Shown: positions 53,363-62,355 of the stretch, one piece after another
How positions within the stretch are numbered: position 1 is the first letter of the stretch
How the letters are laid out: each line of letters begins with the position of its first letter
Assembly (NCBI GenBank): GCA_963836695.1
Contig: CAWIKX010000003.1
Coordinates: 70,332 to 134,331, forward strand
Reading direction: 5' to 3'
Source of the DNA: Roseiarcus sp963836695
Lineage (GTDB): Bacteria; Pseudomonadota; Alphaproteobacteria; Rhizobiales; Beijerinckiaceae
DNA length: 64,000 bases
Made by a program: the position numbers and the translations under genes
The notes under the pieces: generated by a model
Told to the model about the DNA's origin: nothing
Database searches by the model: none
What the model saw: the letters and a program-made list of their open reading frames with translations, nothing else

Positions 53363-53398
53363 GGGCGCGGAGCGCGGGTTTCGGCCCGCCCTCGCGCT
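53363..53398 (+). repeat. Imperfect GC-rich stem-loop after the binding-protein gene
   Basis: Two five-base-pair segments (53365-53369 with 53393-53397, and 53374-53378 with 53385-53389) are separated by mismatches. There is no T tract, so it is a weak candidate for processing or stabilisation. Confidence 0.3.
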
Positions 53399-53433
53399 TG
53401 ATCATAAGATCGAACGCTGCGGGAGAGCGCTCA

Positions 53434-53769
53434 ATGTTCGTCTTTGACCATGTCGGCCTCACGACGACGGAGCCTCAGCCGGACGAGAACTGGGTCGAGC
53501 AGAGCCGCTGCTGGGTCACGAGCCCACGCAATCACCCGGAACATATCGAATTCCTGCGCTATGCGCCGGACACGACCGTGCCGGAGGCCGTGCGAGCCAA
53601 TCCTCACGTGGCCTATCGCGTCGACTCGATTGAAGCGCATATCGAAGAGCTGGAAATCCTCATTCCGCCTTTCGTCGTCGGCGATTTCGTCCGTGTCGTC
53701 TTCGTTCGTAAGCACGGAATGGTGTTCGAATATATGCAGTATCTCCGCGACTCGTGGTTCGACGCCTAA
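53434..53769 (+). CDS. Small VOC (glyoxalase-fold)-like protein
   Basis: The 111-residue protein begins MFVFDHVGLTTTEPQP, the usual VOC start (HVGLTT), and continues with EFLRYAPDT and VRVVFVRKHGMVFEYMQ, the last strand with an acidic metal-ligand position. It represents a single VOC-type half. Between a transporter and two dehydrogenases it could be an isomerase, lyase or binding protein for a pathway intermediate. Confidence 0.7.
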   Translation: MFVFDHVGLTTTEPQPDENWVEQSRCWVTSPRNHPEHIEFLRYAPDTTVPEAVRANPHVAYRVDSIEAHIEELEILIPPFVVGDFVRVVFVRKHGMVFEYMQYLRDSWFDA

Positions 53770-53828
53770 CGGACGCGACCGGAAGCGATCGCAACGCGTG
53801 GCTAACCGAGCATTCTCAGGAGGGGCCC

Positions 53829-54833
53829 TTGGACCGGATTCGCATTGCGGTGATCGGACTCGGATGGTTCGGGGAGATCCATTGTGACGCGATTGTTGGT
53901 GTTCCGAATCTGGAACTTGCCGCGCTCTGCACGCGCACGCCGGAGCGGCTCAAGGCTATGGCGGCCAAGTTCGGCGTGAAGAAAACGACGCCCGATTATC
54001 GCGACCTACTCGCCGATCCCGATATCGACGCGGTGTCGATCGTCACCATGTGGGATCAGCATACCGAGCCCGCAGTCGCCGCTCTCGAAGCCGGCAAGCA
54101 CGTCTTCCTCGAGAAGCCGATGGCGTCGACTGTTGAGGATTGCCGCAAAATCATGGCCGCCGCCACGCGGTCAAAGGGGATTCTGCAGATCGGCCACATC
54201 TGCCGCTTCAACCCGCGCTACCGCACGGCCAAGCAAGCGATCGCCGAGGGCAAAATTGGCAAGATCGTCGCGATGAGCTCGCGCCGCAATATTCCCGCCG
54301 CTTGGACGCCGGCGATCCTGAACAAGATCGGCCCGATTGTGGGCGACGCGATCCACGACACCGACCTGATGCTCTGGTTTACCGGTGATCGGATCGTTAG
54401 CGCCTATGCGCAGACGGTTGACGTCCGCGGCCTGAAGTTTCCTGACATCGGACAAACGATGTACCGCTTCGCCGGCGGCGCGACGGCAACCTTGGAGACG
54501 GTCTGGTGCATGCCCGAGAAGACGCCGTTCGATATTGACGAGCGCATGTCGATAATCGGCGATGCCGGCATCATTCATATCCAGGACACGTTTCCGAACC
54601 TCGGCATTGTGTCCAGTGACAAGCTGCACAGCCCGGACACCACCTATTGGCCTATGTTTGACGGGATGCGCGGGGGCGCGTTGCGAGAAGAGTTTTCGTA
54701 TTTCGCCTCATGCGCGCTGAAAGGAGAAGCGCCAGCGATCGGAAGGCCGGAAGACGCCGCCGCCGCGCTCGAGGCGACGCTCGCCGCTGAGGAATCGGCG
54801 CGAACCGGCGAGGTGGTCCGTATCAAGAGGTAG
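53829..54833 (+). CDS. Gfo/Idh/MocA-family dehydrogenase (TTG start)
   Basis: The TTG at 53829 follows AGGAGGGG at ideal spacing and precedes DRIRIAVIGLGWFGEIH, so I prefer it to the ATG at 53754, which overlaps the preceding gene. The 334 residues contain the nucleotide-binding GLGWFG, LEKPMAST (EKP motif) and the C-terminal substrate domain with GDAIHDTDLMLWF. The product is an NAD(P)-dependent sugar, polyol or imine oxidoreductase. Confidence 0.9.
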   Translation: MDRIRIAVIGLGWFGEIHCDAIVGVPNLELAALCTRTPERLKAMAAKFGVKKTTPDYRDLLADPDIDAVSIVTMWDQHTEPAVAALEAGKHVFLEKPMASTVEDCRKIMAAATRSKGILQIGHICRFNPRYRTAKQAIAEGKIGKIVAMSSRRNIPAAWTPAILNKIGPIVGDAIHDTDLMLWFTGDRIVSAYAQTVDVRGLKFPDIGQTMYRFAGGATATLETVWCMPEKTPFDIDERMSIIGDAGIIHIQDTFPNLGIVSSDKLHSPDTTYWPMFDGMRGGALREEFSYFASCALKGEAPAIGRPEDAAAALEATLAAEESARTGEVVRIKR

Positions 54834-54855
54834 AGGCGCGTCGAGGGAGAGAGAG

Positions 54856-55896
54856 ATGGCCAAGAGAGTGCTAGTCGTCGGGCTTGGCAATATGGGGATG
54901 AGCCACGCCCTCGCTTATACGCGCATTCCGGGATTCGAAGTTGCCGGCGTATGCGAGCGCCGAATCGGCGACCGGAAGATGCCACCAGAACTCGGCAAGG
55001 CGAAGAAGTTCGACAACTTCGAGAGGGCGCTCGCCGAGCTAAAACCTGACGTCGTCTCGATTAACACGTTGCCTGACACGCATGCCGACTTCGCCATCAA
55101 GGCGATGGAGACGGGCGCAGATGTGTTCGTCGAGAAGCCGCTCGCCGACAACGTCGCTAACGCCGAGAAGGTCGTCGCCACTGCTCAACGCACGAAGCGC
55201 AAGCTTGTGGTTGGCTATATCCTTCGTCAGCATCCGTCCTGGATCAAGTTCATCGAGATTGCGCGCCAACTCGGCTCTCCTCTCGTGTTCCGGATGAATC
55301 TCAATCAGCAGTCGAACGGCGAGACTTGGGCCTGGCACAAGCGATTGATGGACAGCTTTCCGCCGATCGTCGATTGCGGGGTGCACTATGTCGACGTGAT
55401 GTGTCAGATGACGAAGGCGAAGCCGACCAAGGTTCACGCTATCGGCGCTAGGCTGACCGACGAAGTGCCGGTCAACAACTACGGCATGCTACAGGTCGTC
55501 TTCGAAGACGGGTCGGTGGGATGGTACGAAGCCGGCTGGGGACCGATGATGAGCGAGACTGCGTTTTTCGTCAAAGACGTGGTTGGGCCAAAAGGTTCGG
55601 TCTCGATCGTGATGGCTGAGACCGCGGGCGCGGTGAAGTCGGATGACATCAACGCCCACACCAAGACGAACCAGATCCTTTGGCATCATACCGATATGTC
55701 AAAGCCAGACCAGCGGATCGACGTGAGCGACGAGCCTGATCACAACGCGCTGTGCGAGCGAGAGCAGCGCTATCTGCTCAAGGCGATCGACGAGGACATT
55801 GACCTCACTGATCATATGAACGACGCTGTGAAAAGCCTCAAGATCGTCATCGCGGCTGATGAGTCGATCCATACCGGGCAGGTTGTCCCTCTCTAG
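54856..55896 (+). CDS. Gfo/Idh/MocA-family dehydrogenase
   Basis: GAGAGAGAG precedes the ATG; 346 residues. VLVVGLGNMGMSHALAY is the cofactor fold and VFVEKPLADN the EKP motif, with DCGVHYVDVM in the catalytic domain. It lies 22 bases after a distinct homologue, and the pair could catalyse oxidation and reduction at neighbouring positions of one substrate, as in epimerisation. It is the last gene of the RpiR-divergent operon. Confidence 0.9.
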   Translation: MAKRVLVVGLGNMGMSHALAYTRIPGFEVAGVCERRIGDRKMPPELGKAKKFDNFERALAELKPDVVSINTLPDTHADFAIKAMETGADVFVEKPLADNVANAEKVVATAQRTKRKLVVGYILRQHPSWIKFIEIARQLGSPLVFRMNLNQQSNGETWAWHKRLMDSFPPIVDCGVHYVDVMCQMTKAKPTKVHAIGARLTDEVPVNNYGMLQVVFEDGSVGWYEAGWGPMMSETAFFVKDVVGPKGSVSIVMAETAGAVKSDDINAHTKTNQILWHHTDMSKPDQRIDVSDEPDHNALCEREQRYLLKAIDEDIDLTDHMNDAVKSLKIVIAADESIHTGQVVPL

Positions 55897-56309
55897 ACTC
55901 CATTCTCGTTGCTCGATCTTGTCCTCCGTCGGACGAGGCGCCGGGAGAAGAAGACAGTCAGGCGCTTGAGGACCTGCGCACCACGGCTACGGAGTTCTGG
56001 ATCAAGGGTCGGTTCCGAGGCGTCATACGTGCGCTAGCTAGGAGAAGCGTGCCTCCGCCGCGATTTCCACGCATCCCAATCTTGTGACTCAATCCGGCCT
56101 CTGTGCGCTCAAGCACGCCCCCGCCGACGGCCAGCAGGCGCTCAAAGCCGCGCAGGCGATAGGAGGCCGTGGAAATGGAGGGTCGCGAGGTCGAGGTTAT
56201 CGCAGCCGACTAGAGAGGCGACTGCCGCCGGGCCGCCAAGAGTGAAGAAGTAGAGGCGCTTGGTCGGGAAGCGGCCTACGACGTTCTTGGGTGACCCGCC
56301 GCAACGGCC
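55897..56309. other. 413-base gap with short decayed coding remnants
   Basis: On the plus strand at about 55935-56060 a frame reads SDEAPGEEDSQALEDLRTTA. On the minus strand at about 56080-56260 a frame reads GRFPTKRLYFFTLGGPAAVA, then, after a shift, RLRGFERLLAVGGGVLERT. These look like pieces of former proteins, but I cannot assign a family. No intact gene is visible. Confidence 0.4.
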
Positions 56310-57109
56310 TCAAGGCATCCATCGGGCAAGGATCGCTTGGCGTTCGCCTGAAAGATTGAGCAGGTTCAGCCATTGATTGACGTAAGCCGCGAAAAGAGGA
56401 TCGCGCGGCATCCAGTAGGCGAGCTCCGAATGGTCGAACGGCGCGTCCGGATGGACTGGGCAAAGCACGCCTGGATGCAGTTTCGCCTGCACTCTCGTTT
56501 CCACCGCATCAGTTATCATCAGATCCGCTTTGCCTCAACCAGCGTGTCGAAGATCGTGGCGTTGTCGCTCCATTGGATGATCGTTGCTTTCTCAAGATGA
56601 GCCCGGTCGAAACGCTCGTTGGTTCCTCCCGGATTAACGATCACGTGTACGCCGGGCTGATCGATCTCCGCGATCGTTTCATATTTCGGTTCGTCGCCGC
56701 AACGGGTGATCGGGGTCTTGCCGCTTGAAAAGACAGGGTTGGAGAACAATCCTATTTTCTGGCTGTCGAGTGTGATGGTGACCCCACCCATCGCGATGTC
56801 GAAGCCGTTCGTCTCCAGATCTGATTTGAGAGTCGACCAACTCGTCTTCACAATTTCCAGCCTCACGCCGAGCGATTGCGCAAGGCTCACCGCCATGTCC
56901 ACGTCAATGCCTTCGACCTTGCCGGAAGCGTCAGCGAACGAGAACGGCCGGTAGTCCTCGGTCAGACCAACGCGAAGAATTCCCTCTCCTGCGATTGCGT
57001 CGAGGCGCGTGGGTGTCTCGGCCTGGGCGGGACAAACGAGGGCGCCCAGGAGCAGGTAGGCGGAAAGGCCAGAAGCAAATCGGGCGGGGCGCTGAAGTGC
57101 AAAGATCAT
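56310..57109 (-). pseudogene. PheC-like (cyclohexadienyl dehydratase type) solute-binding protein, one frameshift
   Basis: From the ATG at 57109 (an upstream ATG at 57154 is possible), a signal peptide ends at AQAETPT. LRVGLTEDYRPFSFADASGK and GIDVDMAVSLAQSLG then identify a family-3 solute-binding fold. The frame stops at AKRI near 56519. Adding one base in the GAGGCAAAG area (about 56530) restores KADLMITDAVETRVQAKLHPG and DHSELAYWMPRDPLFAAYV, which matches periplasmic cyclohexadienyl dehydratases and related binding proteins. The full product would be about 266 residues. Confidence 0.78.
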
Positions 57110-57256
57110 AGGAATGGTGGCCCGCCACAACGGGGACGGCTGAGGTTGCAGCATCTGACGGCTAGTCTCAATTGCTGACGCGTGAGGAGGCTCTCTCGGC
57201 GTTCACAGCCGCCAACGCGACAACGTTACGGTGACATGGCCGACAGATATAGGGCG

Positions 57257-57607
57257 TTAGGGAACCGAAGGGCTCGTCAAGTCTCCTAAAGCGCCCGGAA
57301 TCTTGCTTTCCACCCGATAATCCAGAACCGTCACCGAAGACACAAATGGCTGGACCCAGTTCGCAAAGGCTGCGTGATCGGGATGCACAAGGTAAGCGTC
57401 ACGCGCCCGAGCGTTGGCGAAAGTGAGCAGGAAAACGTGGCTATGCCCATGATCAAGGCCTTCTGGGCTTGAGTTTTCGCCCCATTCGAAATCCTCTATG
57501 CCCGGGACCAGCGCTTTCAGCTCCGCGAATCGGCGAATAACTTCAGCGATCGCTACTGGGCTATGAGCCTTTCCGAATCCGAAAAGGACTACATGGCGCA
57601 GTTTCAT
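57257..57607 (-). CDS. Dabb (stress-responsive A/B barrel) family protein
   Basis: The start MKLRHVVLFGFGKAHSP matches the family, giving about 116 residues; ATG 57625 would add six. Landmarks are the HVVLF strand, a helix with IRRFAELKALVPGIEDFEWG and FANARARDAYLVHPDHAAF. Dabb proteins are small dimeric ferredoxin-like enzymes or binding proteins, some being cyclases or cleavage enzymes for polyketide-like acids. It stands alone on the minus strand. Confidence 0.82.
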   Translation of the reverse strand: MKLRHVVLFGFGKAHSPVAIAEVIRRFAELKALVPGIEDFEWGENSSPEGLDHGHSHVFLLTFANARARDAYLVHPDHAAFANWVQPFVSSVTVLDYRVESKIPGALGDLTSPSVP

Positions 57608-57905
57608 TGAGGGGTGCCTCTCCATCGATGTTCCTAACGTGGGACCTGACGTCTATTGCGGGTTGTTGTATTTTGAGGCGGCCGATTCGAAACTCCGCAA
57701 ATCATCACTTCGAGATGTAGGCAGTGTGATCTCGCGCACAACTTGACTTGCTCCGCGTGCCTAGTCTCGGACACTTGACTGTGAGATTTCGAGCCATGTA
57801 GCTTCGGCATAGTGGGGTCCGCTCTGCGACGTAAAGGCTGGCGCGCGCTAAGAAGATGCGTTTAGGTCCCTCTCCCTCTTTTTCCGTCTTATCAGACAGG
57901 CTGCA

Positions 57906-58694
57906 ATGATTTCGGCGCCCGGCGTATCCGATCTTCTGAATCTGAGTGGCAAGGTCGCGCTTGTTACTGGGGCGTCAGCCGGAATCGGAAGAGGCGTTGC
58001 GTCGCGTCTCTCCGACGCGGGAGCCGCCGTCGCCGTGCATTATCGAAGCGGGAAAGAAGGTGCGGACGCGCTCGCTTCGACGCTTCGGAGCAAGGGTCGC
58101 AAGAGCCTTTCCGTCCATGCTGAACTCAGCGACTCGCAATCGGTCGAACGCGCAATCGGAACAATAGCGGACGAGCTCGGCGCCATCGATATCCTCGTCA
58201 ACAACGCCGCGCGACAAACGCATGCTGGCTTCGAGGAAATGAGCATCGAGGAATGGCGCGTCATGATGGCGACGAATCTCGAGGGCGTGTTCATCGTTAC
58301 AAAGGCGGTTGTCGCAGGTATGGTCGCGCGCAGATCAGGCGGCGCAATTGTCAATATCGCCTCGATCGAGGGGCTCCAGCCAGCGCCGACCCATGGACAC
58401 TACGCAGTCTCCAAGGCAGGGCTCATCATGTTCACCCGCGCGGGCGCCCTGCAATATGGAAAGCACGGGATCCGCGTCAACGCCGTCTCCCCGGGAGTCA
58501 TCCGTCGAGATGGCATTGAGGAGGCCTGGCCGGAAGGCGTTGCGCGCTGGATGAAGGCCGCCCCTCTTGGGCGCATGGGAGAAGACGAGGACGTGGCCGA
58601 CGCCGTCCTTTTCCTGGCTTCGCCTGCCTCGCGGTGGATCACCGGCGCCAATCTTGTGGTGGACGGCGGGGTCACCTCCACGCCGGCTTTTTAG
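57906..58694 (+). CDS. SDR-family oxidoreductase
   Basis: The 262 residues hold TGASAGIG, NNAAR, Ser in IVNIAS and YAVSKAG, the complete SDR set, with VVDGG near the end. It begins 280 bases from the Dabb gene, transcribed the other way. The next SDR follows eight bases later. The pair likely oxidises and reduces related hydroxyl groups in one route. Confidence 0.9.
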   Translation: MISAPGVSDLLNLSGKVALVTGASAGIGRGVASRLSDAGAAVAVHYRSGKEGADALASTLRSKGRKSLSVHAELSDSQSVERAIGTIADELGAIDILVNNAARQTHAGFEEMSIEEWRVMMATNLEGVFIVTKAVVAGMVARRSGGAIVNIASIEGLQPAPTHGHYAVSKAGLIMFTRAGALQYGKHGIRVNAVSPGVIRRDGIEEAWPEGVARWMKAAPLGRMGEDEDVADAVLFLASPASRWITGANLVVDGGVTSTPAF

Positions 58695-58702
58695 GAGGAC
58701 GG

Positions 58703-59488
58703 ATGTCGGCGTTATCGGAAAAGGCTCTCGACGGTCGCGTGGTGGTGGTGACCGGCGCCGCGCGCGGCATCGGCGCAGGCATCGCTGAAGCGGCGCTCAT
58801 TGCGGGGGCTCGCGTAGCCCTGCTCGACCGCGACGACGCAGCGGCTCGCGAAGCCGCGCAGCGGCTTGACGCATCGGGCAAGCGCACCATCGGCGTCGGC
58901 GCCGACGTCACCGATCAGGGGTCGTTGGCCAAGGCAACAGCGGTTGCCACGCGCCTGGGCGCCGTCAGTGGCTGGGTGAACAACGCTGGCATCGTGCAGA
59001 TGATCGCAGCTAGCGACCTCGCGCCCGAAGCGTGGCGCCGCGAATTCGAGGTCAACGTCGGTGGCGTAGTGAACGGTGCGCGGGCTGCGCGGCTGGCCTT
59101 CGCAGGCAAAGGGGGAGCGATCGTCAACATCGCCTCCAACGCCGGTAAGGTCGGATTTCCCAATATGGCGGCCTACAACGCCTCGAAGGCCGCCGTCATC
59201 AACCTGACGCGTTCGCTCGCCCGCGAATGGGCGCCGGAGCGCATCAACGTCAATGCGGTGTGTCCGGGCAGTGTCGCGACCCCGATGTTGCGCGAAGTCG
59301 CGGACCAGATCGCGAAGGACACCGGCCGCAGCAGCGACGAGCTTTTCGCCGGCATGGTCCCCGCACAGCTCGGCCGTCACGTCGAGCCAATTGAGATCGG
59401 CCGGGTCGTTGTCTTCTTGCTCACGGAGGCTGCGGAGATCATCCGCGGCCAGTCGATCAATCTCGATGGAGGCGACACGCCCTATTGA
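58703..59488 (+). CDS. SDR-family oxidoreductase
   Basis: The start at 58703 follows TAGGAGGACGG; the 261 residues show TGAARGIG, NNAGI, Ser in IVNIAS and YNASKAA, and LDGGDTPY at the end. It is co-transcribed with the preceding SDR and is convergent with the amidohydrolase gene, with the two stops almost abutting (59488/59491). Confidence 0.9.
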   Translation: MSALSEKALDGRVVVVTGAARGIGAGIAEAALIAGARVALLDRDDAAAREAAQRLDASGKRTIGVGADVTDQGSLAKATAVATRLGAVSGWVNNAGIVQMIAASDLAPEAWRREFEVNVGGVVNGARAARLAFAGKGGAIVNIASNAGKVGFPNMAAYNASKAAVINLTRSLAREWAPERINVNAVCPGSVATPMLREVADQIAKDTGRSSDELFAGMVPAQLGRHVEPIEIGRVVVFLLTEAAEIIRGQSINLDGGDTPY

Positions 59489-59490
59489 GG

Positions 59491-61017
59491 TCACCCCCGA
59501 TTGGCGCCAGGCGGCAACCAATCGCCGATGTATCGGTTGAACCCGATGTCGCTGAGCGTCGCGCGCCGGTGAATTTCCGTCATATAAGGCTCGAGCGCGC
59601 GGTTGCGCTCCTCGACTTCGCGGTGTTGCGCGAGATAGGGTCGCGTGACTTCCCTCACTTCCCGCAGGATCTCGTCCTCGTTGACCTGCGTAAGTTTGTT
59701 GTCCCGCACGACGACCGTTCCATTGACCATGACGAGTTCGAGCGACGACCCATTTTCCGCATAGACGAGATGTTTGCGGACGTCGTTCATCGGCGTGAAG
59801 GCGATTGTGTCGGTACGGAGCATGATAAGATCGGCGCGCTTGCCGACCTCCAGCGATCCTGTCTCCTTTTCAAGCATCGCGCTATAGGCGCCGCCGATGG
59901 TAGCGGCGCGAAGGATGTCCGCAGCAGTGAGCCAGCGTGAAGGATCCGGTCCCGTAGCACTGTGCAGCAGAGCCGCGAGGCGCATGACGTCGAAGATGCG
60001 CAGAGTATCGTTGCTCGACGCGCCGTCTGTCCCGAGTGCAATCGTCACGCCCGCGTCCATTAGGCGCCGTGCTGGCGCTACGCCCGACCCGAGCTTCAGG
60101 TTCGAGACCGCGTTATGGGCAACTGAGCAGCCGGCTTCGCCCATGAGCCTCATTTCCGCATCGGAGACCCAGACCGAATGCGCGATAGCGACGTTGCGGC
60201 TGAGGAGGCCATGATCGTTGAGGTAGCGAATGAGTGACACACCAAATATCTCGGACCCTGTGACCGCCTGGGTCTTGGTCTCCAGCACATGCGTATGGAA
60301 GGGGACCGCATATGCCTTCGCCAGCGCGGCACAAGCTTCGAGAAGGTCCGTGGTGCAGCGCTGTGGCGCTGAGGGCGAGATCATGTAGCGGAGGCGCCCG
60401 GCGCGTCCGTGGAAGGTCGAGAAGACTTTTCTGCAATAGTCGGCATAGACGGCTCCCGTCACTCTCTCGCCGGCGTCGAGAGCCCGCTGCAATTCAGGCG
60501 GCACGATCTCGCGTGCGAAGGGCAACGCGTCCAGGGGCGCAATGTTGATGATGGAATTCGAGACATTGGCCCGAATTCCGACCGTCTCGTAGGCTGAGAA
60601 GACGGCGCCAATCCGTTCCAACGAAAGCGTGGGGGGATCGAAGAAGTCGTCGCATATCGTAGTGACGCCGCTCTTCAGCGACTCAATCGCAACCAGCATC
60701 GACCTCAAAGTGATCAGCCGCTCCGAGATCTCAGGACCCATAAGCAGCGGGTAGGCGTACAGGAGCCAAACCTCGAGCGGCATCCGCTCATAGCGACCCT
60801 TGAAGAATTGCTCGCTCGAGTGGAGATGCGCGTTGACGAGGCCTGGCATGATGAGCCTGTTCCGGCCGTTTAGCACCGTCGCATCGCGAATCTCGCCGAG
60901 ATCGGCGCCGATCGCCGCGATGTGGTCGTCCTCAATCAGAAGGTCTCCCTCGAACGGCTCCTCACCGTGCGGGCCGCCCATGGCAAGGATTTGCGCCTTG
61001 CGGAAAAGCGTTTTCAT
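59491..61017 (-). CDS. Amidohydrolase, TRZ/ATZ (deaminase) family
   Basis: The ATG at 61017 (MKTLFRKAQILAMGG) gives 508 residues; the longer frame is not homologous. The metal ligands are visible as His64 and His66 (VNAHLHSS), HTHVLET and HSVWVSD further on, and the catalytic Asp in GTDGASSND. This group deaminates or dechlorinates heterocycles such as guanine, 8-oxoguanine, S-adenosylhomocysteine or triazines. A BmpA-type (purine nucleoside-like) transporter lies upstream in the same operon and supports a nitrogen heterocycle as substrate. Confidence 0.88.
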   Translation of the reverse strand: MKTLFRKAQILAMGGPHGEEPFEGDLLIEDDHIAAIGADLGEIRDATVLNGRNRLIMPGLVNAHLHSSEQFFKGRYERMPLEVWLLYAYPLLMGPEISERLITLRSMLVAIESLKSGVTTICDDFFDPPTLSLERIGAVFSAYETVGIRANVSNSIINIAPLDALPFAREIVPPELQRALDAGERVTGAVYADYCRKVFSTFHGRAGRLRYMISPSAPQRCTTDLLEACAALAKAYAVPFHTHVLETKTQAVTGSEIFGVSLIRYLNDHGLLSRNVAIAHSVWVSDAEMRLMGEAGCSVAHNAVSNLKLGSGVAPARRLMDAGVTIALGTDGASSNDTLRIFDVMRLAALLHSATGPDPSRWLTAADILRAATIGGAYSAMLEKETGSLEVGKRADLIMLRTDTIAFTPMNDVRKHLVYAENGSSLELVMVNGTVVVRDNKLTQVNEDEILREVREVTRPYLAQHREVEERNRALEPYMTEIHRRATLSDIGFNRYIGDWLPPGANRG

Positions 61018-61030
61018 CGCACCGCCTTGG

Positions 61031-61456
61031 TCAAGCGAGCTTTCCGGGCGCGCCGCCCTCGCGCCACGCGTAAAGCTCCCAGACCTCGTCATCCGGCCCG
61101 GCGAAATAGCAGCAATAGGCGTTCCACGGATAATCCTTGGGCGGCGCCTGAAACGGCACGCCCTTGCCGGCGAGCTCCGAATAGCAGGCGTCGAGTTCGT
61201 CCGCCGAGGGAAGCTTCACGGCAATGCAGGCTTTGTGTGCGCCGGCTCCCCGTATGTTCGAGATCCCGATATGGCGACTAATGTGATCGATCTCCCACAG
61301 TGCGAGCGTCAGCCCCGCGCCGCTAAAATCTGCAAACCCCTCGGCCCGGTGCAGAAGCCGAAAGCCAAGCTTGTCAGCATAGAAATGGATCGAACGCTCG
61401 ACATCGGCGCACAGGATGCAGACGTCGCTGATCGCGTGCCGCTGGGCAAATTCCAT
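61031..61456 (-). CDS. VOC-family (glyoxalase/bleomycin resistance-like) protein
   Basis: The 141 residues start MEFAQRHAISDVCILCADVERSIHFYADKLGF, the standard VOC opening, and finish with DDEVWELYAW, including the metal-binding Glu. It lies 13 bases before the amidohydrolase gene. A long upstream frame shared with the permease region is a shadow. It may be a dioxygenase, isomerase or binding protein acting on the deaminated product. Confidence 0.87.
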   Translation of the reverse strand: MEFAQRHAISDVCILCADVERSIHFYADKLGFRLLHRAEGFADFSGAGLTLALWEIDHISRHIGISNIRGAGAHKACIAVKLPSADELDACYSELAGKGVPFQAPPKDYPWNAYCCYFAGPDDEVWELYAWREGGAPGKLA

Positions 61457-61464
61457 TTCTGTCC

Positions 61465-62355
61465 TCAATAGTCGCGCAATTCGCCGAACTCGCTCGTCCG
61501 AGTTCCACCGCGCACGCGCGCGCTGACCCAGACCCCGATGACGGTCGCAATGTAGGGCAGGGCAAGCAGCAGGTCGTTCGGCACGCGGTCGCCGAACAGA
61601 AGCTGCGCGCGTATGCCAATCGCGCCGACGATTGAGAAGAAGAGGGCGGCCGCGGCCGAGGCAACCGGGTGTCCCCCGCCGAAAATCACGGCGGAGAACG
61701 CCATGAAACCGCGCCCGGCGGTCATGCCATAGGCGAAGATCGTGAGACTTCCGAGCGCCAACTCCGTGCCGCCGAGCGCGCAAAGAACGCCACCTGCGCA
61801 AAGTGCGATCAGACGCATTGTCGACGGGTTGATGCCAACGGAGCGAGCGGCGAAAGGATGCTCGCCGCAAGCCGCGAGTTGGAGGCCGAAGCGGGTGCGC
61901 CGCAACACAACCCACATAAGAAAGACCACAAGCGGCATCACCGCCACGAGAATGGAGAGCACGCCGAAAGGGCCGAATGCCGGCCCCAATCTCGGGAGGC
62001 CATAGGGCGCGTTCACTGTCGCCTGGGTGCCGTAGATCGCTTGAACAGCGAGATCGGTCCCCCCGAGGCCAAGTCCGGTAAGCCCGAGGCCGGCGATGAT
62101 GGGATTGGCGCGGAGCTTCTCCACAACGAACCAGAGAAGAGCTGACGCGAGCACGCAAACAACGATCGCGAGGCCGAACCCGAAGAGCAGCGAGCCGGTC
62201 TGCACAAAGCCCAGCACGGATGCGCAGCATCCGATGATCATCAGACCTTCGAGGCCAAGATTCCACACCCCCGCGCGCTGGGCGAGCACACCGGCCATCG
62301 TCACATAGACGAGCGGCGTCCCATATCGGAGGGTAGCGACAAGGAACTCTTCCAT
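61465..62355 (-). CDS. BmpA-type (nucleoside/simple sugar) ABC permease
   Basis: The start at 62355 overlaps the stop of the next upstream permease by one base (TGATG). The 296 residues contain AGVLAQRAGVWNLGLEGLMIIG, typical of YufQ/NupQ-like permeases, and AACGEHPFAARSVGINPSTMR as the cytoplasmic loop. It works with the permease at 62355-63401. Confidence 0.9.
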   Translation of the reverse strand: MEEFLVATLRYGTPLVYVTMAGVLAQRAGVWNLGLEGLMIIGCCASVLGFVQTGSLLFGFGLAIVVCVLASALLWFVVEKLRANPIIAGLGLTGLGLGGTDLAVQAIYGTQATVNAPYGLPRLGPAFGPFGVLSILVAVMPLVVFLMWVVLRRTRFGLQLAACGEHPFAARSVGINPSTMRLIALCAGGVLCALGGTELALGSLTIFAYGMTAGRGFMAFSAVIFGGGHPVASAAAALFFSIVGAIGIRAQLLFGDRVPNDLLLALPYIATVIGVWVSARVRGGTRTSEFGELRDY

